Shown piece after piece: positions 11,001 to 25,299 of a stretch of DNA of 64,000 bases. The notes under the pieces are model-generated. The model was given only the letters and a program-made list of their open reading frames with translations, did no database searches and was not told the DNA's origin. How positions within the stretch are numbered: the stretch's first letter is position 1; each line of letters opens with the position of its first letter. The stretch comes from Stenopsyche tienmushanensis (lineage: Eukaryota; Arthropoda; Insecta; Trichoptera; Stenopsychidae), in NCBI GenBank assembly GCA_008973525.1, contig WACJ01000524.1:1-64000 (forward strand), given 5' to 3'. Made by a program: the position numbers and the translations under genes.

Positions 11001-11459
11001 ATTTATTTTGATAGTAAAATCATTCTTATCGCTTTAAAGAGTTTTGTTTCTTTAATCTTGACCTGTGTATATAATACCTCATGTACTATTAGGGAGTTGC
11101 CTCATTATCCTCCAATCCAAATTCGAAGACGGTTACATATTTCTGTGTAAAAATTGAATACGAGTAAATAGTTGTAATGTTGAAAAATATATTTTGATCT
11201 GGGAATTTAAAAAAATCTTTGATTGATATCCTCTGAACTATTTTAGATTATTAAATAAAAATAGTTTTATTCCTCTTTCTGATTAATACTTCTATGAAAT
11301 TCAGTCTCCATCTATAAATATTGTAGTTAGAATTTTATTTATTTGATATAAGTGCATATTTGTAATAAAAAACCTAAAATATTATCAACAAATAAGTTGT
11401 TTATGTAATCATTATAATAACTTAATTATTTAGCGAACTTTTATTGGCAAGTTTTGTAA
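11001..11459. other. A+T-rich spacer, nothing recognised
   Basis: Any 5' continuation of the Tigger element is too decayed to read. No terminal repeat was seen. Confidence 0.4.
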
Positions 11460-12080
11460 ACACCCGTCAACCACTGCGAGATAATTGTCATGGACACTAA
11501 TTGCCCGCGGCCAGCTCTGATAATTTGATTTCTTTCCACAGATTTTCTGTTATTTACTTTAATAAAAGCCAACGATCAAGATATGGTGTCCAGTTAGCGT
11601 TCATTAAAAAAATGAGTGCACCGAAAAAAAGTCATCACCAGATTACGATCTGGTCACTTCTTAATGCCATTGTCTCGAGTGTGACGTCCAAGCGGAACCA
11701 GTTATTTATTCATGGTCCCTTCAAATTGTCCACTCCGTGAATAATGTTAATTATAACACAAATGTTCACAGCGTATATTACTGTGATTAAAGCGTGATTG
11801 CAGTTTATATTAGGTCGGTTTTCGAGCTTAGAATCTCGGGTGTATGGCTGGTTGCAGAGGAGCAGGTGATTTGGGTAATTAGATTGCGTAAAGGTAATTG
11901 CGGGCCGTAAAGGCACGAGTAATTTATTCGTTTATGTCGCTGTAAATTTAAATTAAGATTTGTCCAGACTATATGGCCTGCCGTGAGGGACATTGACCAG
12001 GCATCAAGATGATTTATATGAGATTAGGCAATGGGAAATCGACTAATTTCACATACACCTTGCAACCAAGGCTGCACGAC
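11460..12080. promoter_or_regulatory. Candidate conserved non-coding block
   Basis: The stretch is more balanced in composition, with CpG-containing segments such as TTGCCCGCGGCCAGCTCTG near 11500 and TTGCGGGCCGTAAAGGCACG near 11898. Frames occur on both strands (11501-11740 plus, 11710-11993 minus) but show no domain. Open frames are expected in less A+T-rich DNA. Regulatory role inferred only. Confidence 0.22.
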
Positions 12081-13480
12081 AATCGAACTTTGCGCAAGGC
12101 TGTTAAATATATCTTATTGTCAACGAAAACGATTTATTAATTCGAGGATATGAGCTTTTTTCTTGCAATTTCTTTAGAATTAAGCAGGCGTTAGTTCCAG
12201 AGATATTCATTATTCAAGGAAGAAAATCAGCGATGTAATTCTCAACTTTTTTTTTAAGGGATTTCAAATAACAGCCCCAAATGAAAAAGAAAGTCAACTT
12301 ATTGAGTGATGTTACATATAAAATTATCCGTAAAATAAATTTCTACCATTAATGTGTTCCAATTAAAAATTCAAATATTAAGTAAATCTTATTCCCCAAC
12401 CAAATAATAGTTTTGCTTGAAGCCTAAAGAAGGATCAAAATATAATAATAACTCACATAATATAATCTTAATTTCAGTTTTTTTTATAAATAAATGGAAG
12501 TTTTTATATTAAAACTTATCAGTTGAGATATGAATCTAGATCGAAATAATATTATAAAGTATGTTGCCATATATATTTCACACTTTCTATCTATTTTAAA
12601 TGCAAAATTGACAAGAATTTTTGATCAAAAAGGCAATGGCGTACTCCATGAAAAAACATTGCACAATCAACTAGAAAAATTGTGTTGAGATAATTTAATG
12701 ACTGTGATCATGATTGTGATCAATGAGAGCAATTTGAGATAATTTTATGCATTTACATGCAAATATTCACTGTGCAGGAAAGTTGTTCCCGGTTTATTTA
12801 ATAAATAAAGTACTTGTATTCTAAGACTAATCAAATCAGTTAATAATTTTCAATAACTGTTAAATTGTTAAGTTAAATGACAAATTATAACAGACATTCT
12901 TCATACAGATGAATAGCTCGTTGATAATGTTTTCATTATATTTTAACACCACATTTAGAGAAATATTCAAAGGAAAATATTTATAGAATAATATCGACTT
13001 TTATTAAACTTTTTAGAAGATTCGAGACGAGTTTTGAATGATTCACATTATATTATTATTAATACATCTAAAATTAGTATTTCAACGTTGATAATATGAT
13101 AAACTAATATTTTATAGACATGTTTTAAACAGATTTTTTTAAAATTAAATCAATGTTTGACAGTTTTCAAAAACTCTGTAAACTTCTTTGAACTTTTACT
13201 TAATTGCAAATAACATTGCTTAATATGGATAGTCATATAATTCCGGATTTGCGTTGAAAATCATAGATAAATATCCAGATATATCAATTTATATCTTGCT
13301 ATTCAGAATTTTTGCCTGCTGATTCAACTGGCATAATTATAAAATTATAGCTCAATAATCTAAAGAATAAATCTACCAATCGGTGATATAAAGGCAATTA
13401 TCATTTTCTTTTGAAATTATCTGTTGAATGCCTTTAAACGAACTTTATATAAAAACAATTTTAACTAAAATTAATTTCCG
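12081..13480. other. A+T-rich spacer, nothing recognised
   Basis: No gene or repeat recognised. A short alternation of TGTGATCA and TGATTGTGATCA occurs near 12703-12723. Confidence 0.4.
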
Positions 13481-15229
13481 TGGTCATATGTCATTGTGGA
13501 GTCCATGCACGTAATGAAAAATAACACGTGTGATGTGGGGCGTGAAAATTAATGTAATGCGGAAAAATTAACAACACTGCAAAATTCAAATTTAGTTTAA
13601 TGACAATTCTCTTTGCATCCGCGTTTAGTCCATTAAGACGAAAAAAATATTAATTACCATCCAAACTAAGGATGAATGCTCAAGTATGGGAAATAGCATT
13701 GTCTGTGTCAAAAGACCTTGGCAGAAGTATGCAGAAGGTGATTGGAAGCATCTGATTTACATCGAATTTGCTTTTACAAAGTAACTGCATCATCAATCAA
13801 GACACCGGATCGCCAATCAGCAGATTTGATCTTGGACAGTAAAAAACCGTTGAAAATTCGACTTGAAGCGTACGTAGTGTGCCGATTTGATGAACGGCGA
13901 TAAACAGTTAAAATTTACAATTAGATAGAAATCTACAAAAAATTGTATAAAATTAGAAAATTGTACGATATTTGAAATCTAGTACTGAACAATCATCACC
14001 TTTCTAGCGATTGTGGTCATTTTAAAAACGGGAATTGATTGTGAGCATATTGATGCGCGGGAGTAACGTATGTAGAATCGCTGATATTTATGCCATTCTA
14101 AATGGCGCAATAAATTTACAATATTATAAAATTATGAATGCATATTAGATGTTCGAAATTGATATCAATATGCATCTTGTGCGAAAGCGAATTAATTATC
14201 AATAAATGGCACCTTCATAGATCCCATATGCCTATAATGGTGGGAATGTGAGTTTCGTGTAACTTTTGTATCCAATTTTAAATTGATGAAAAGTGATAAT
14301 TATATCATAATTTCAAGCAAAAATTTTTTTTTTCAAACTATGTTTAAACTTGACACATCGCACAAAAATATAAATAATTTTCACTATATAAATTCGCACC
14401 AAATGTGGCTCAATTTTCCATGTCGATTTTCAAATAGATATTTGGGAAATATCATTTAAAATCATGAAATTATATTATTTATTTTATAATTTAAGATAAC
14501 GTTAAGTTTATACTTTCAAATGATATATAATATTCAACCCTGATTATGAAACTCACTATTGTGTTGATATTAAATACCACCCCCCTAATCTTCACTTGTC
14601 GAGTTACTACTATTAAAGCTTTCCTGTTCTTGGTTTGAATTTGCTAATTTTTTTTTTTTTAAATCAAGATGATTCACATAGTATTTTCTAATAATAGCGT
14701 TCGATAACGTTTGCTGATAATCGTTTCTACGTCCTAGTCTAAAACCATGAGCGTAGATAATCATTCTACGGTCCTTGTAATACAAAATTCGAATTAAACA
14801 AATTATCATATTTTCATTCCTACTATTGTTAGTTGACAATCTGTTGAATTATGAAAATCTTCTCACCTCAAATTAAAATATTCGAAAGAATCCGTACTGA
14901 CATATAATTGCTTCAGCAAATTGTTGCACAAATAAAACGTATCTTAGACGATGATCTTTCCGATAAATTGAGATGATTTTCCAATTTTATTGATACAAAT
15001 ATAAATCATTATTGTTACCCATATGCAGTGCTTCTTGAAGACCCAAATGAATTGTTACTGTATATATTTTGTAGCTTAACGTAAGTTTATTGTCTCTCAA
15101 AGACATATACATCGTTGGATCCGACTTCTTAATTAGAAACAGTGTCCAGACTACAAGATATATCTTCGAACGGTGTCTTTTTTGTTTGGACTTCATCTTG
15201 GCATAGTATATCATCCCAAATATGAATAT
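13481..15229. other. Non-coding; mildly G+C-richer at 13480-13900, A+T-rich after
   Basis: Bases 13480-13900 hold mixed-complexity sequence (AATAACACGTGTGATGTGGG near 13520 contains a CACGTG E-box). The rest is A+T-rich with chance frames at 14585-14839 and 14987-15214 on the minus strand. No family motif. Confidence 0.35.
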
Positions 15230-15770
15230 TCATTGTGTTTTCGCAGCGCGACGTAATTGTATTATATGAATATAATAACTCTTCCGTGCATTCTAATTGA
15301 AAAATCTGTTCCGTAAATCAATGTCCAAACGATGCCTTGGGGACCATAGCGCAAATGCGACTTTTTATAATGAAATTGATTAAAATATCATTTTGTATCC
15401 AGAAAGCGTGATATGTCGCCATTAATTAGGGTTAGGGCCCACACATCGGGCGCTGGATTCGCGGGTGCCTTTACATAAAGGCCTTCAATTAGTGTCCGCG
15501 GACGGAGCTACGTCATCCGACATCGTCACTCAGTAATGACCACCGTAATAAATGACTGTAATCACGGTCATGATAATTACAAAGCCAGAACGCTGAAGCG
15601 ACACTTAACGACATCATGAATATCATTACCTTATAATTTAGTGCTCGCGGTGATTATGATCAAGAGGAGCGGCGACGAAAGCGCGAACTTCGCAAGCAAA
15701 AAGTGCCCCAAATGGTTGCCATCGGCCATCCTGCAGTGTAAGCCCACGCGCGACAACAAGAAACACTAAG
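15230..15770. promoter_or_regulatory. Candidate conserved non-coding block
   Basis: One of the clearest composition islands. It holds CpG-bearing segments such as GTGTCCGCGGACGGAGCTACG near 15493 (with the palindrome TCCGCGGA), homeodomain-type TAATTA cores near 15422 and 15575, and a repeated TAATGACC/GGTCATGATAA pattern at 15534-15575. No protein frame of note. Composition and motif density suggest a regulatory block. Conservation is untested. Confidence 0.28.
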
Positions 15771-16859
15771 CTTGAACATGCAATTATTTGAACATGATCA
15801 TAAAAATATTTGACCTGAAATATCGCACTATTGAACGATTAGCCTGAAACGGACCAAGACTGTGTGAAACAGCTTTTTTTGATGCAGTCTCCTTACAAAA
15901 TGTTTTTGCACTCATCGCCTTCCAAATATGATTATATATGTAATTTCTCAATACTTCTTATTTTATTCTTAAAATGTAAATTATTAAAAAAAACACAAAG
16001 AAATTCATTATGAAACATAACAAATATCACAGGTAGAGCTTTATAAATTTTAATAAGCTTATAACATCTAACATTCATGAACATAGGGATCTTCATAGGC
16101 GATTTTTTCAAGGATGGAGAATTTTTATATGATGATTTTCCTTAAATTTCCAGATATGTTTAACGATATCTTCAGCCATATTATAATTATGTTTGTATTA
16201 TTTTTATACATATTTATTAGTAATTCACAAGTGATCCTCTCAATATTTATTTTGTCGCCGAATCAAGAATTGATGGTTAACCTGCTTTGAGATTATCAAT
16301 TGAATACATTAACACCTTAAATCCCTCAAACCTATTTATATTTTTGAATTCTATGAATTTGATTTTTTGATTGCATAATTAGTCCTGGATAATTTGTTTT
16401 TAAGCTCTTACTTCGCTTTAAGAAAGACAGGAGAACTTATCAGAAAATAATATCCTAAATAAATTTTAATGGGAATGTCACTCTAAAGCTATAAAATTTC
16501 AAATTAAAAAAATATGTAAGAATAAGTTATCTACATTAATATCCCTGAATCATAAACAAATTGAAATTATATAAAGTATATGTCTATATTTGATCTAAAT
16601 CTATTTAAGTGAAATGGCCAAAACTTTAAGTAATTATTTTTAAGTATTTTCAATCATACTATTTGTCAAAATTCGTCATTTGTGCTTAATTAAAAATCAT
16701 ATAAAAAATCCCATCCACATTAAATTATGTTTATATTATCATTATTTGTGCATTTATCCGAGATATTTTTATACGTCATTATGATTAAATTTAATGATGT
16801 TCATATGATTAATTATTTGTCCATAATATTTGATGTTCTTGTTTTTCTGCAACATGCGG
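15771..16859. other. A+T-rich spacer, nothing recognised
   Basis: Homopolymer-rich, no recognised gene or element. Confidence 0.4.
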
Positions 16860-17690
16860 CTACATCATAAATATATTGATAATTATAAATCTCATCATCA
16901 TCAGTAGGATCCAAGGATCGGCGTGCCTTCTTATCGCTGATATCTTCTATTCGAATAATTACACATTAAGTTTTATGGCTAATTAGCAGTTTATCAGGCT
17001 GAACATGAGGTGCGTTTCTTATCCGTATTTTAGTCGAATGACGCATTTGTCGGATTTGTAGAGCGTCCGCAATTCCCAATCACAGCAAACTATGTCTCTA
17101 ACTGCGTCCAATTTTTTGTCGCGTCAAAACTTTCAAAATGAGTCTCTTTTGTAGCGACGGATAATAATGAGTAGATTTTCATATATAGTAGTACAATATT
17201 TACCGTTGGAAAGCCCCCGAGGGCCATCAGTAATGTGGCAAGAGTGTGACAGCCGAAATCATATTTCTCTCGTAATTGAAGTGGGTGTCTTCGAGAATGT
17301 CACATTCACGGTTAGCACTATTTCTTTCTATTCACTGCATGTCAGCATCGAGTGAAGAAAAAGCGTACTTAATTATTTCCCTGGAGCATTGTTTACGACG
17401 AGTGCCGGATTAATATTTACAATGCGGCTAACGTTATCACGGAACTGTCATATTTTATACCGTGACCAACAACAGGTCTTATGGGGCCCCACTAAAAAAA
17501 CCACGACCGATGCTTCACATGCCAGTCTCATATTTTACTTCAGAAACAGCGACATGGGCTAATGCATACAGGCTGCTATCGAAGTTTGACCTGAAACGTC
17601 TAAATTCGTTTATCAAACTTTTAGATTGTTTATGACGACTGCTTTTAATGGCAGCGACACACGCCAATGGTAGAGGGTTGTCTTTTCAGA
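16860..17690. promoter_or_regulatory. Candidate conserved non-coding block
   Basis: Long stretch of ordinary-complexity sequence with several CpGs, for example TTGTAGAGCGTCCGCAATTC near 17055, the GC-rich CCCCCGAGGGCC near 17214, and CGGCTAACGTTATCACGGAA near 17423. The frame at 17167-17355 has no recognisable domain. Role inferred only. Confidence 0.25.
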
Positions 17691-19079
17691 AGTAAATTAA
17701 AAATGATTTTGTATTCATGTTTTACATACCCAATTCCAGAAAGTAGATACTAATTCAATTCGTTTTATGGTTAACGTGATTTGTAACCAAAATTTCATTC
17801 AATTCATTATTTTAGAAAGTTTTCCTAAGCTTGGGACTTTTACGAGCTCTAATAACAACATACTGGTATTAAGATTATTTTTATTCTCTACCTATTTAAA
17901 TAAAATAACTACGAAACATTGCCAAATTATTATTTTTTTCAACATAAATGCATTTAACTATTCTCCTTAATGTGGCATATCCGTTATCAATTGTAGGCGA
18001 TCTCCATAAGAGACTTTTCATTGAAAAGTATTTTTCATGTGATGATTTCCCGTTCGCCTTTCACATGTAGTAAAGTTAGAATATGGTTATTTAAATAAGA
18101 ATTTTACGTAAGAGTAAGTAGCAAAATAATAATTACTATTGTATAATATTTAATTATTATTGCAAATTTAGTCACTTAAAGACATTTTTATACAACTTTG
18201 ATTATCGTCTCGGTGTTTACTTTTTTATATCGACGAAATTAAAAAAAAAATTCTGAATCGAGACGATTGAAGTTTCAATCTTGAATTGGTTGAAATATTA
18301 ATATTTCCAATCTTCAAACTCTTTTGATATGGTTATATATTTTTTCACAATCTGGATTTGATCTCGAATCATTATAACAAGTGTCCAAGATCAAAACCAC
18401 TATACCAACACTTTATGACTTACTTAGTATTAAGGAATTAACAACAGCTATGCCTATTGAACGTTGTTTGCCAATACATAGCATAAAGGACAAAAAACGT
18501 AATGTAATTTTTAAAAATATTTCCGTGGAAATGATCGTTAAATAAATTTTAATAAGTCATAATATAATCCTCGTTTAGAAAACTTATTGTCAAATATCTC
18601 GTTGGTTAGTCATATCATTCGATATTTTTAATAATTTCCCAAATATGTACATTTGGGGTAACCAGAAAATCAGTTTCTTAAATTGAAAGATAAGTTAAAA
18701 GGTAAGTTAAAAGAGTGGATCGTAATGAAAGCTTGAATTTATACAATATAATACAATTTTATTGATGCAAAATGTTAATCAAAAATACGTCAAAGCAAAG
18801 CTACATGACAAGTAAGCTTTTTGCTGATCATGATAATAACAAATTTAAAACTTGTTGACTCAAGCAGAACTATTTAGAAGATAATATCTTATTTGAGGTT
18901 TGTTGCAGCCAAAGAATAGGTCACGATGATAAGCGCCCATTGTACACAGAAGCTTACTTTTGTCTTATCATGATTTTGCGAAAGCATTAGTGGTCGCTTC
19001 TCAAACTTATCCAAAAATACCATAATACTTTTATATTTTTCTAAACATGAAAATAAACGATTTTTTGTAAGTCCCGGTA
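17691..19079. other. A+T-rich spacer, nothing recognised
   Basis: No gene or element recognised. A short slippage duplication of AAGTTAAAAGGT lies near 18693-18712. Confidence 0.4.
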
Positions 19080-19600
19080 AACGATTTTTAATTGTCTTCT
19101 CATACTGTGTACGAACTGATCCAATCGAGCCGCGTTTATTCTACCGTCTCCTCGTTTATGTTAATAATTCAATTGAAATCGGATCGTCGAAGAAAAGCGG
19201 AAGTCCGATACAATGGTCGGTATTATTATTAGGAGAAGATAGTATCTTCTGATCGATCTATCTCAAAGACAGCTGGACGTCTCTCGTCGCCGAAGTCACG
19301 AGGAACGAGGCTCACGTTCCATTCACAATTTGATATCTGACTATCAGTGCACGGATCAAACCCGGACCCAGGTGACATTTTTCATCTCCTTTGGCGGCAT
19401 ATCACCTGTGAGGGCTTATTTATTTTGGCGGCGACCCTCCTTTGATCATCCGCCATGTGAAACAGACAATTACACAGCCAACTTAATGCCCCTGGTTGGC
19501 GACCCTCGAAACGTCGGTAAAAAATCGCGATCGATTCCCTCCAACTGATGGGACAAATTCCTCAGAGGAATGCCAGTCATGATAATCAGCTAATGGTCGA
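19080..19600. promoter_or_regulatory. Candidate conserved non-coding block with paired E-boxes
   Basis: Balanced composition with CpGs throughout. Two inverted E-boxes lie close together: CAGGTG at 19369-19374 and CACCTG at 19403-19408, the class bound by Snail/bHLH factors. The ten bases GGCGACCCTC occur twice, at 19430-19439 and 19498-19507. The frame at 19330-19548 shows no family motif. A regulatory function is inferred. Confidence 0.28.
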
Positions 19601-21139
19601 AGTGCTGCCAAAAAAACTTGCTCCATATGGGGATGGACAAACATTTTTTGGATCTTTTGAAGTACTCTTGAAAGGATTTAAGCTTATCACAATCATTTGA
19701 GATTTTTCCATATCTAAGATATTTTTCGGGCCTATGTTTACATCATTTTTTTCTATGCCCGATATTTCTAATTATTGTTTTATATTCGTCAGATGAAAAG
19801 AAACTCCATAAGAATTTTATTTTTAAGGAAAGGTTTTATATAGTGATTTGCCGTCAACTTTCAAATATGGTTATAGCTGGTCTAAGTTCATTAAATATAT
19901 GAATACAGATGAAGTATAATTCATAAGAGAGATGCAATTTTATTTATAATTTTAAAACCTATCATAATTTGACAACGGTTAAAAATCAGATACATACTAT
20001 GAAAAATTTTTAAACAAAACTTTTAACAATAAAATTTGCTTTCACCATATTAATTTAAACCCGGATTATTGCAAAAAGAGTCCAAATACTACTCCACTTT
20101 TCAACGCATTGCCTTTCAATATTTGAGAGGAATTTAAATTTGAAGGTGCTTTTGTTAATTCATTTTTATTAGAAGGATACAAATAAAAAAATATCCTCCC
20201 CCAAATCTAATTCTTCCTGAAAAACCTGCAAAAAATATTGTTATGTTCCTAGAAACAAAGCTTGATGTAGATTTTCAATGAAATTTAATTGGAATGTTTG
20301 CAAAAATTACAATACTGATTGATTTATTCCACAATTATTCATTACAAATAATTGATTTCGGATGCTTAGCTACATGTTCATCTTCAGAATATATTTAAAC
20401 AAACCAAATATAAATATGATTATATACATCAACATAGAAATTATAATTTATAAACATCCAGCAATTCAACATATTAATCATTTTGCCTGTTAATCTCAAA
20501 GGTTTTTTAACAGACTTTAAGAATTTTTCAGCCATAATATTAATCATTTAAATGTAACTTTTACCAAATAAATTCATATTTTTCATTTAATTGATGATTT
20601 GAAAATATTTTCAAATAATGTCAACTAAGATTGTTCTATCTTATCATAATAGGACATTTGAAATAAACTTTATATAAAATGAGAATATGTGTATATAAAT
20701 ATAAAGGATATAATTTTATAATATAAATTTAACCATAAATAGGTCAAATGTTACCAGAAAAAAGCTATTAATGCATTTAATGATATTTTTTTCATGGAAA
20801 GTAAAAATTTCGTTTCCGAATCGATCCACATATGAAGACTCATCTTCAATCACGTGGCGATCCTTAAATTATATGTTTTGTTGTTTCTGACATTCGACCA
20901 CATTATACGACACCACAAAAATTCATTCAATCTTCTTTCAAGTCAATAAAAATAAATTTCGATCAAATAGCTCTGGGCTATAAACGATAGAAAATAGCAT
21001 AAATAAATTATATTATTGCTAGCTATCTATTTTTTATTATTTGAAATGTTAATTGAAATAGGACATTAATTTCTCGGTTCTGTTTAATTGAATAAATTGA
21101 GAATCTCTGGTGCTCTAAGATATAAGTTTGTTCTCACCA
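19601..21139. other. A+T-rich spacer, nothing recognised
   Basis: No recognised gene, repeat or RNA. Confidence 0.4.
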
Positions 21140-21620
21140 ATATGAGCCTGCTGATGACTATATCGTAGGAAAAACAATCCAAACATTCAATTAACCGTTC
21201 TTGTAAATGTCAAATTATTTGATCACGATCGATATTCAATAGCCCAATAATTAATATCGCAGTTACATCGAACAACCTTCACTTGCACCTAATAAATCTC
21301 GCGTGCACTTGTGAACACAAACAAGCATTATTCACATAAGTCCGTCGTTAATACTATCGTGGGCGTTACATGTGTTTCTGCACACAATACGAATTTCACT
21401 CAATGGAATATTATGTATGGTCGTAGTAAAAAAATTCCAAATAGCCTCCGGGTGTTTCGTGAAAAGAAAAAATCTTGAAAACGTTATTGATTGCGAAAAA
21501 ATAGAATGGCCGAAAGAGCAGAGCCCAATAAACAGAGGAGACTGTCCATTTTTTTGCCATCGTGTGAATTGGATTAACACACTTCCTAGTTTTGTTAGTA
21601 CGGCAACACACTAAGGTTTC
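21140..21620. promoter_or_regulatory. Candidate non-coding block open on both strands
   Basis: Frames of 66-82 codons overlap on both strands between 21332 and 21614. None contains a domain motif, and open frames on opposite strands cannot both be coding. A short conserved block or a lone exon cannot be separated by eye. Confidence 0.2.
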
Positions 21621-23125
21621 ATTATATTCAAATTTATTTATTTCATTTTTAAGCCACTATTGATCGTGATGACCGAATGCAGGCAGAGTCATCGACAACC
21701 TTTTGTCGGCTAATTAAATTCATTGCCTACAAAGAGCTTTTAATATAAATACACACATGATCATTGATCATATTTAAATTTGCAAACTAAAACATTAGGC
21801 TAGTTAGGATTGTAAATTTCTATCACAATATTCTATGAATAATTCAATTTTTTAAAGACCCTCCAACCACAAATGAGCACTTCTGAATCATCACGACTTG
21901 ATGATATATTAAGAACCGAATAATATATCATAAACAACACATTCAGATCAACTAACTGCATAACATAGAACGTATCTAATACGCAAATAATCACATTTTT
22001 TAAATGCACAAATTTACAAAACTATTTAACATATTTATAAACAATTTGATAGTGAAAGTATGATTATACCTAATTTTATACAATATTTCCTGTTTATTGT
22101 AAATACGGATTGTTAATGATATCAATTTATAATAAGTTATTTTCAAAAATATCAGATATCATTAATAATTTCCTAAAACCAATATTTGGGCAATATTCAA
22201 AAAAATAAGAGCAATCAACATCATCCGTGTGTTTGAAAATATTAAAAATAATTATAAATTCGAATTGCTAAAGATGATTTATACATTTCTCCATTAATCA
22301 CATAAATTAAACGAATAAATCAGTTTATTTTGATAAATTATTATATCAGGGAGGCTTAGAACAGTTCATGCCACCATAGACACAATATATTATTCATTAT
22401 GTAAATATTTAAAAGTAAGAGCACCAGTTAAAAATATATCAAATCTACATTTATAATTCCGTAAGCTATGTGTGCCATAAATTAAAATTATATATTTTAG
22501 ATTATGCAAGCAAGATGGATACTATATCTGTCGGCACTAGCGTTAAAATATGGAAAAAAGTAAAATAATATCAAATCTAAATGTTGGTTTGGTTTGATCC
22601 TCCCTGTGATTCTTTAAATGATTTTTAATTTTTTTAAATGAATGGTTACCCTTATTAATATTTTAATATTGCAAAGTGCATTTTCTTTTAAATCATACAA
22701 TGATTAATTTAGTCGCTATAAATTTAGCAATACATATTTTAAAAATTCTAGTGTTACAAAAATCTCTCTACTTTATACTTTACACTCCCAAGTAACATTC
22801 TTTACTTACTTTATTCACCCAAGTAACATTTGTAGGATTTTTTCGGAAAAAATAGCAAAATTTTATAGTATAAATATATAGATCTTATCAAATCTCTCTG
22901 AGTTCGTCCTTTCACGAGTTTCACAGAAAAAATTACAAATTTACAAAAAAAATATATTTATCATATTTCTTACGTTGACCTGCATTTTTACCTGTGTCGT
23001 AAGTAAACCTTTTTGCATTGTATGTCTGGAAAATTCTATATTTTTCTTTTATCTGTGCTACAGAAAATATTTTCGAACCACGTCTGTAAAAACCAGATTA
23101 GTACGATAGTTCGTTTACCTGTTTC

Positions 23126-23175
23126 ATTGACAGGAGAACATTAAACATGTTATTGACAGAAGGGTTAAACATGTT
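23126..23175. repeat. Minisatellite, two units of about 25 bp
   Basis: Two adjacent copies of a unit beginning ATTGACAG and ending TTAAACATGTT (26 and 24 bases). Small local duplication with no function suggested. Confidence 0.7.
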
Positions 23176-23665
23176 AACCAACTTAAATAAATTTAAAAAA
23201 ATCTGATATTTTTTCCAATATTTTATCATATAGTTTTAGTAACATATTTTATCAAATGTATTACATATTAATAGTAGGAAAAATAGTGATTAACTTTATA
23301 TATCGATTAATTTTTTTTTATATAACTAACACTACTATTTTATATTTTTTTATAAAAATATTAATCATGTATGTTTTATCCAATGCATTTTTGCAAATGA
23401 TTTGCATTGCAAATTTATTGCATGTTACAGCATGGTTTTGTTGAAATATTATTATAGGAAATAGTCAAATTCCTCAACCCCAAGAGACTATAATGGTATC
23501 AATAAAATTGTCTTATTACCATAGTGTTAATTTTAAAAGTGCTTATCAAGCTCTTTTGAATGAAGGCAATATAAAAATTTGGCAGCTATATGAATCAATC
23601 ACAAACATATCAATTAAGATTTGGAGTATAAGTAGCTTTAGAAAAGCAACCATTTTATTTTCTTC

Positions 23666-23684
23666 TATATATATATATATATAT
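23666..23684. repeat. (TA)n microsatellite
   Basis: Nineteen bases of strict TA alternation. Confidence 0.9.
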
Positions 23685-23989
23685 CTTCTTTATAATTTAA
23701 TACCAATGTAGAACTCAAAAACTTCGTATCATATAATATAAAATTAATTTAAATTTATATTGGAATTGTATATTTCACTATAATTTAAGAATTTGTATTT
23801 TTATTTTCATATCAAATATCTGTCAAAAATTTGATTCAGCAAATATGCATATTTTTTTGAGTAAATATGGATATTTGGTTGTATCGTATCTGATGATAGA
23901 TGTGCATGTTTTTTGAATAACGACTGTATTCTCTCAATGCCTTTGTTTAGTTCTCTTAACATCATTTCAATTTTTTACATCGGAGATGT

Positions 23990-24900
23990 CATTTATAAAC
24001 TTAGATCCATTTTTTTGGTCCACGCCAGAAGTTGACATTACTCCATAAGGAAATTGTCGATTCAGCAACTACGCTCAAAGAGATGAATGCGCCCACTTCA
24101 ATAAGATGCATCACTAATGATTAACGCCTAGTACTAAAAGCACTAAGAGCGACAGATGTAAAAAACGTGATTCCGCGGCTCAGATTCGGTTCTTCGAATT
24201 GTCACTTACGACAACGTCGAAAATAGTCGAATGCCTTAATGATTGTTATTATGAATCGGCCGCAGCTCGAATCGAATATAGCTATATGACATCACCCGTT
24301 ATTCACTCTGTTTTCCCAAGCACGTCTCCAATATTTTACACTCAATTATGATTTAGCGTCCCCAGTCACCTAGGTCCCATCTCGGGTCTGTTTGTGTTGG
24401 CCGAATTGCCTTGGGCGCAAAGAGAATGTCAAATGTCTTTATGGCCATCCAATTATAGTATAAAAAAACTATATAATTACATACATAGCGGTTGACTGTC
24501 GTATGTATCTGGCCAAAAACGGCTCGTGAAATAAAAGATGTGCCGGGGGAAAAAAATAAATATATATGTGTCGATCTGGCCGGTCGTCTTTAGCTTTGTT
24601 TTATACGTATGTGCATAACTGCAAGTCACGTCGGGTGGCCATTTTGCGTGACCATTTTGAGTTTGATCCATGTCTCTATATTTTACGATTTCATTAACAA
24701 TTTAAATTAATTATAGGCACCAACAGTCGACAATCAGGACAGAATCTCCGTTGTTCACTTTTTTTTGAGCGTCAATAAAACGACGATGGCAAAGACAAGA
24801 CAGATTTTTTAATTATTCAAGGTGGACGACAATAAAAGCGGCAATTAAGAGGCATAAAATGTCAGAGCTCTTTTGGAAATAGGTGACATGCTGCCAAACA
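23990..24900. promoter_or_regulatory. Candidate conserved non-coding block
   Basis: About 900 bases of more balanced, CpG-bearing sequence in a very A+T-rich neighbourhood, including CGGCCGCAGCTCGAATCGAA near 24258 and a segment around CCCATCTCGGGTCTGTTTG near 24376. The minus frame at 24477-24671 has no recognised motif. Regulatory role inferred. Confidence 0.25.
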
Positions 24901-25299
24901 TAAAATAAATCATTTTAATTCTATACTCGATGTTGAGTCAAATGACGAAAGCTCAAGAAATTTTCATCAGCAATTTTGAAAAGCAGTTTGCAGGTCATAT
25001 AACGAAACGAATAATTTAAATACATTCAGAGTTCATTAAATTTATTGAGACGCATTAACAGTGAATTAAAATCAGTATTTAATAAAAACAGTGGATCCTT
25101 AATCTTCCTTTTCTGATGCTAGAAAGTAATTTTAAAAAACTGACGGAAATTATTTAATGATGCTTGAAAACATTTGTCTTAAACTTATTTATATAAACAA
25201 AAAATGTACCCATAAAGATTTTCTTTTTTTAAATGAAAGATTTGAATGCTCTCATTTTTTACAAAATGTAATATCTATCGTTAGATATAACCTCTCTCT
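24901..25299. other. A+T-rich spacer; may hold the decayed end of the adjacent mariner
   Basis: The mariner C-terminus and its 3' terminal repeat should lie here, but no sequence resembling the final transposase helix or a matching terminal repeat could be read. Confidence 0.35.

Larger units (their letters stand above)
21621..23989. other. Very A+T-rich tract with small repeats
   Basis: No gene recognised. It contains a duplicated CCCAAGTAACATT at about 22788-22831, the minisatellite at 23126-23175 and the TA microsatellite at 23666-23684. Confidence 0.4.

Noticed and set aside
10310..11011. Three plus-strand frames of 61-78 codons
   Set aside because: All are antisense to the Tigger copy 1 transposase.
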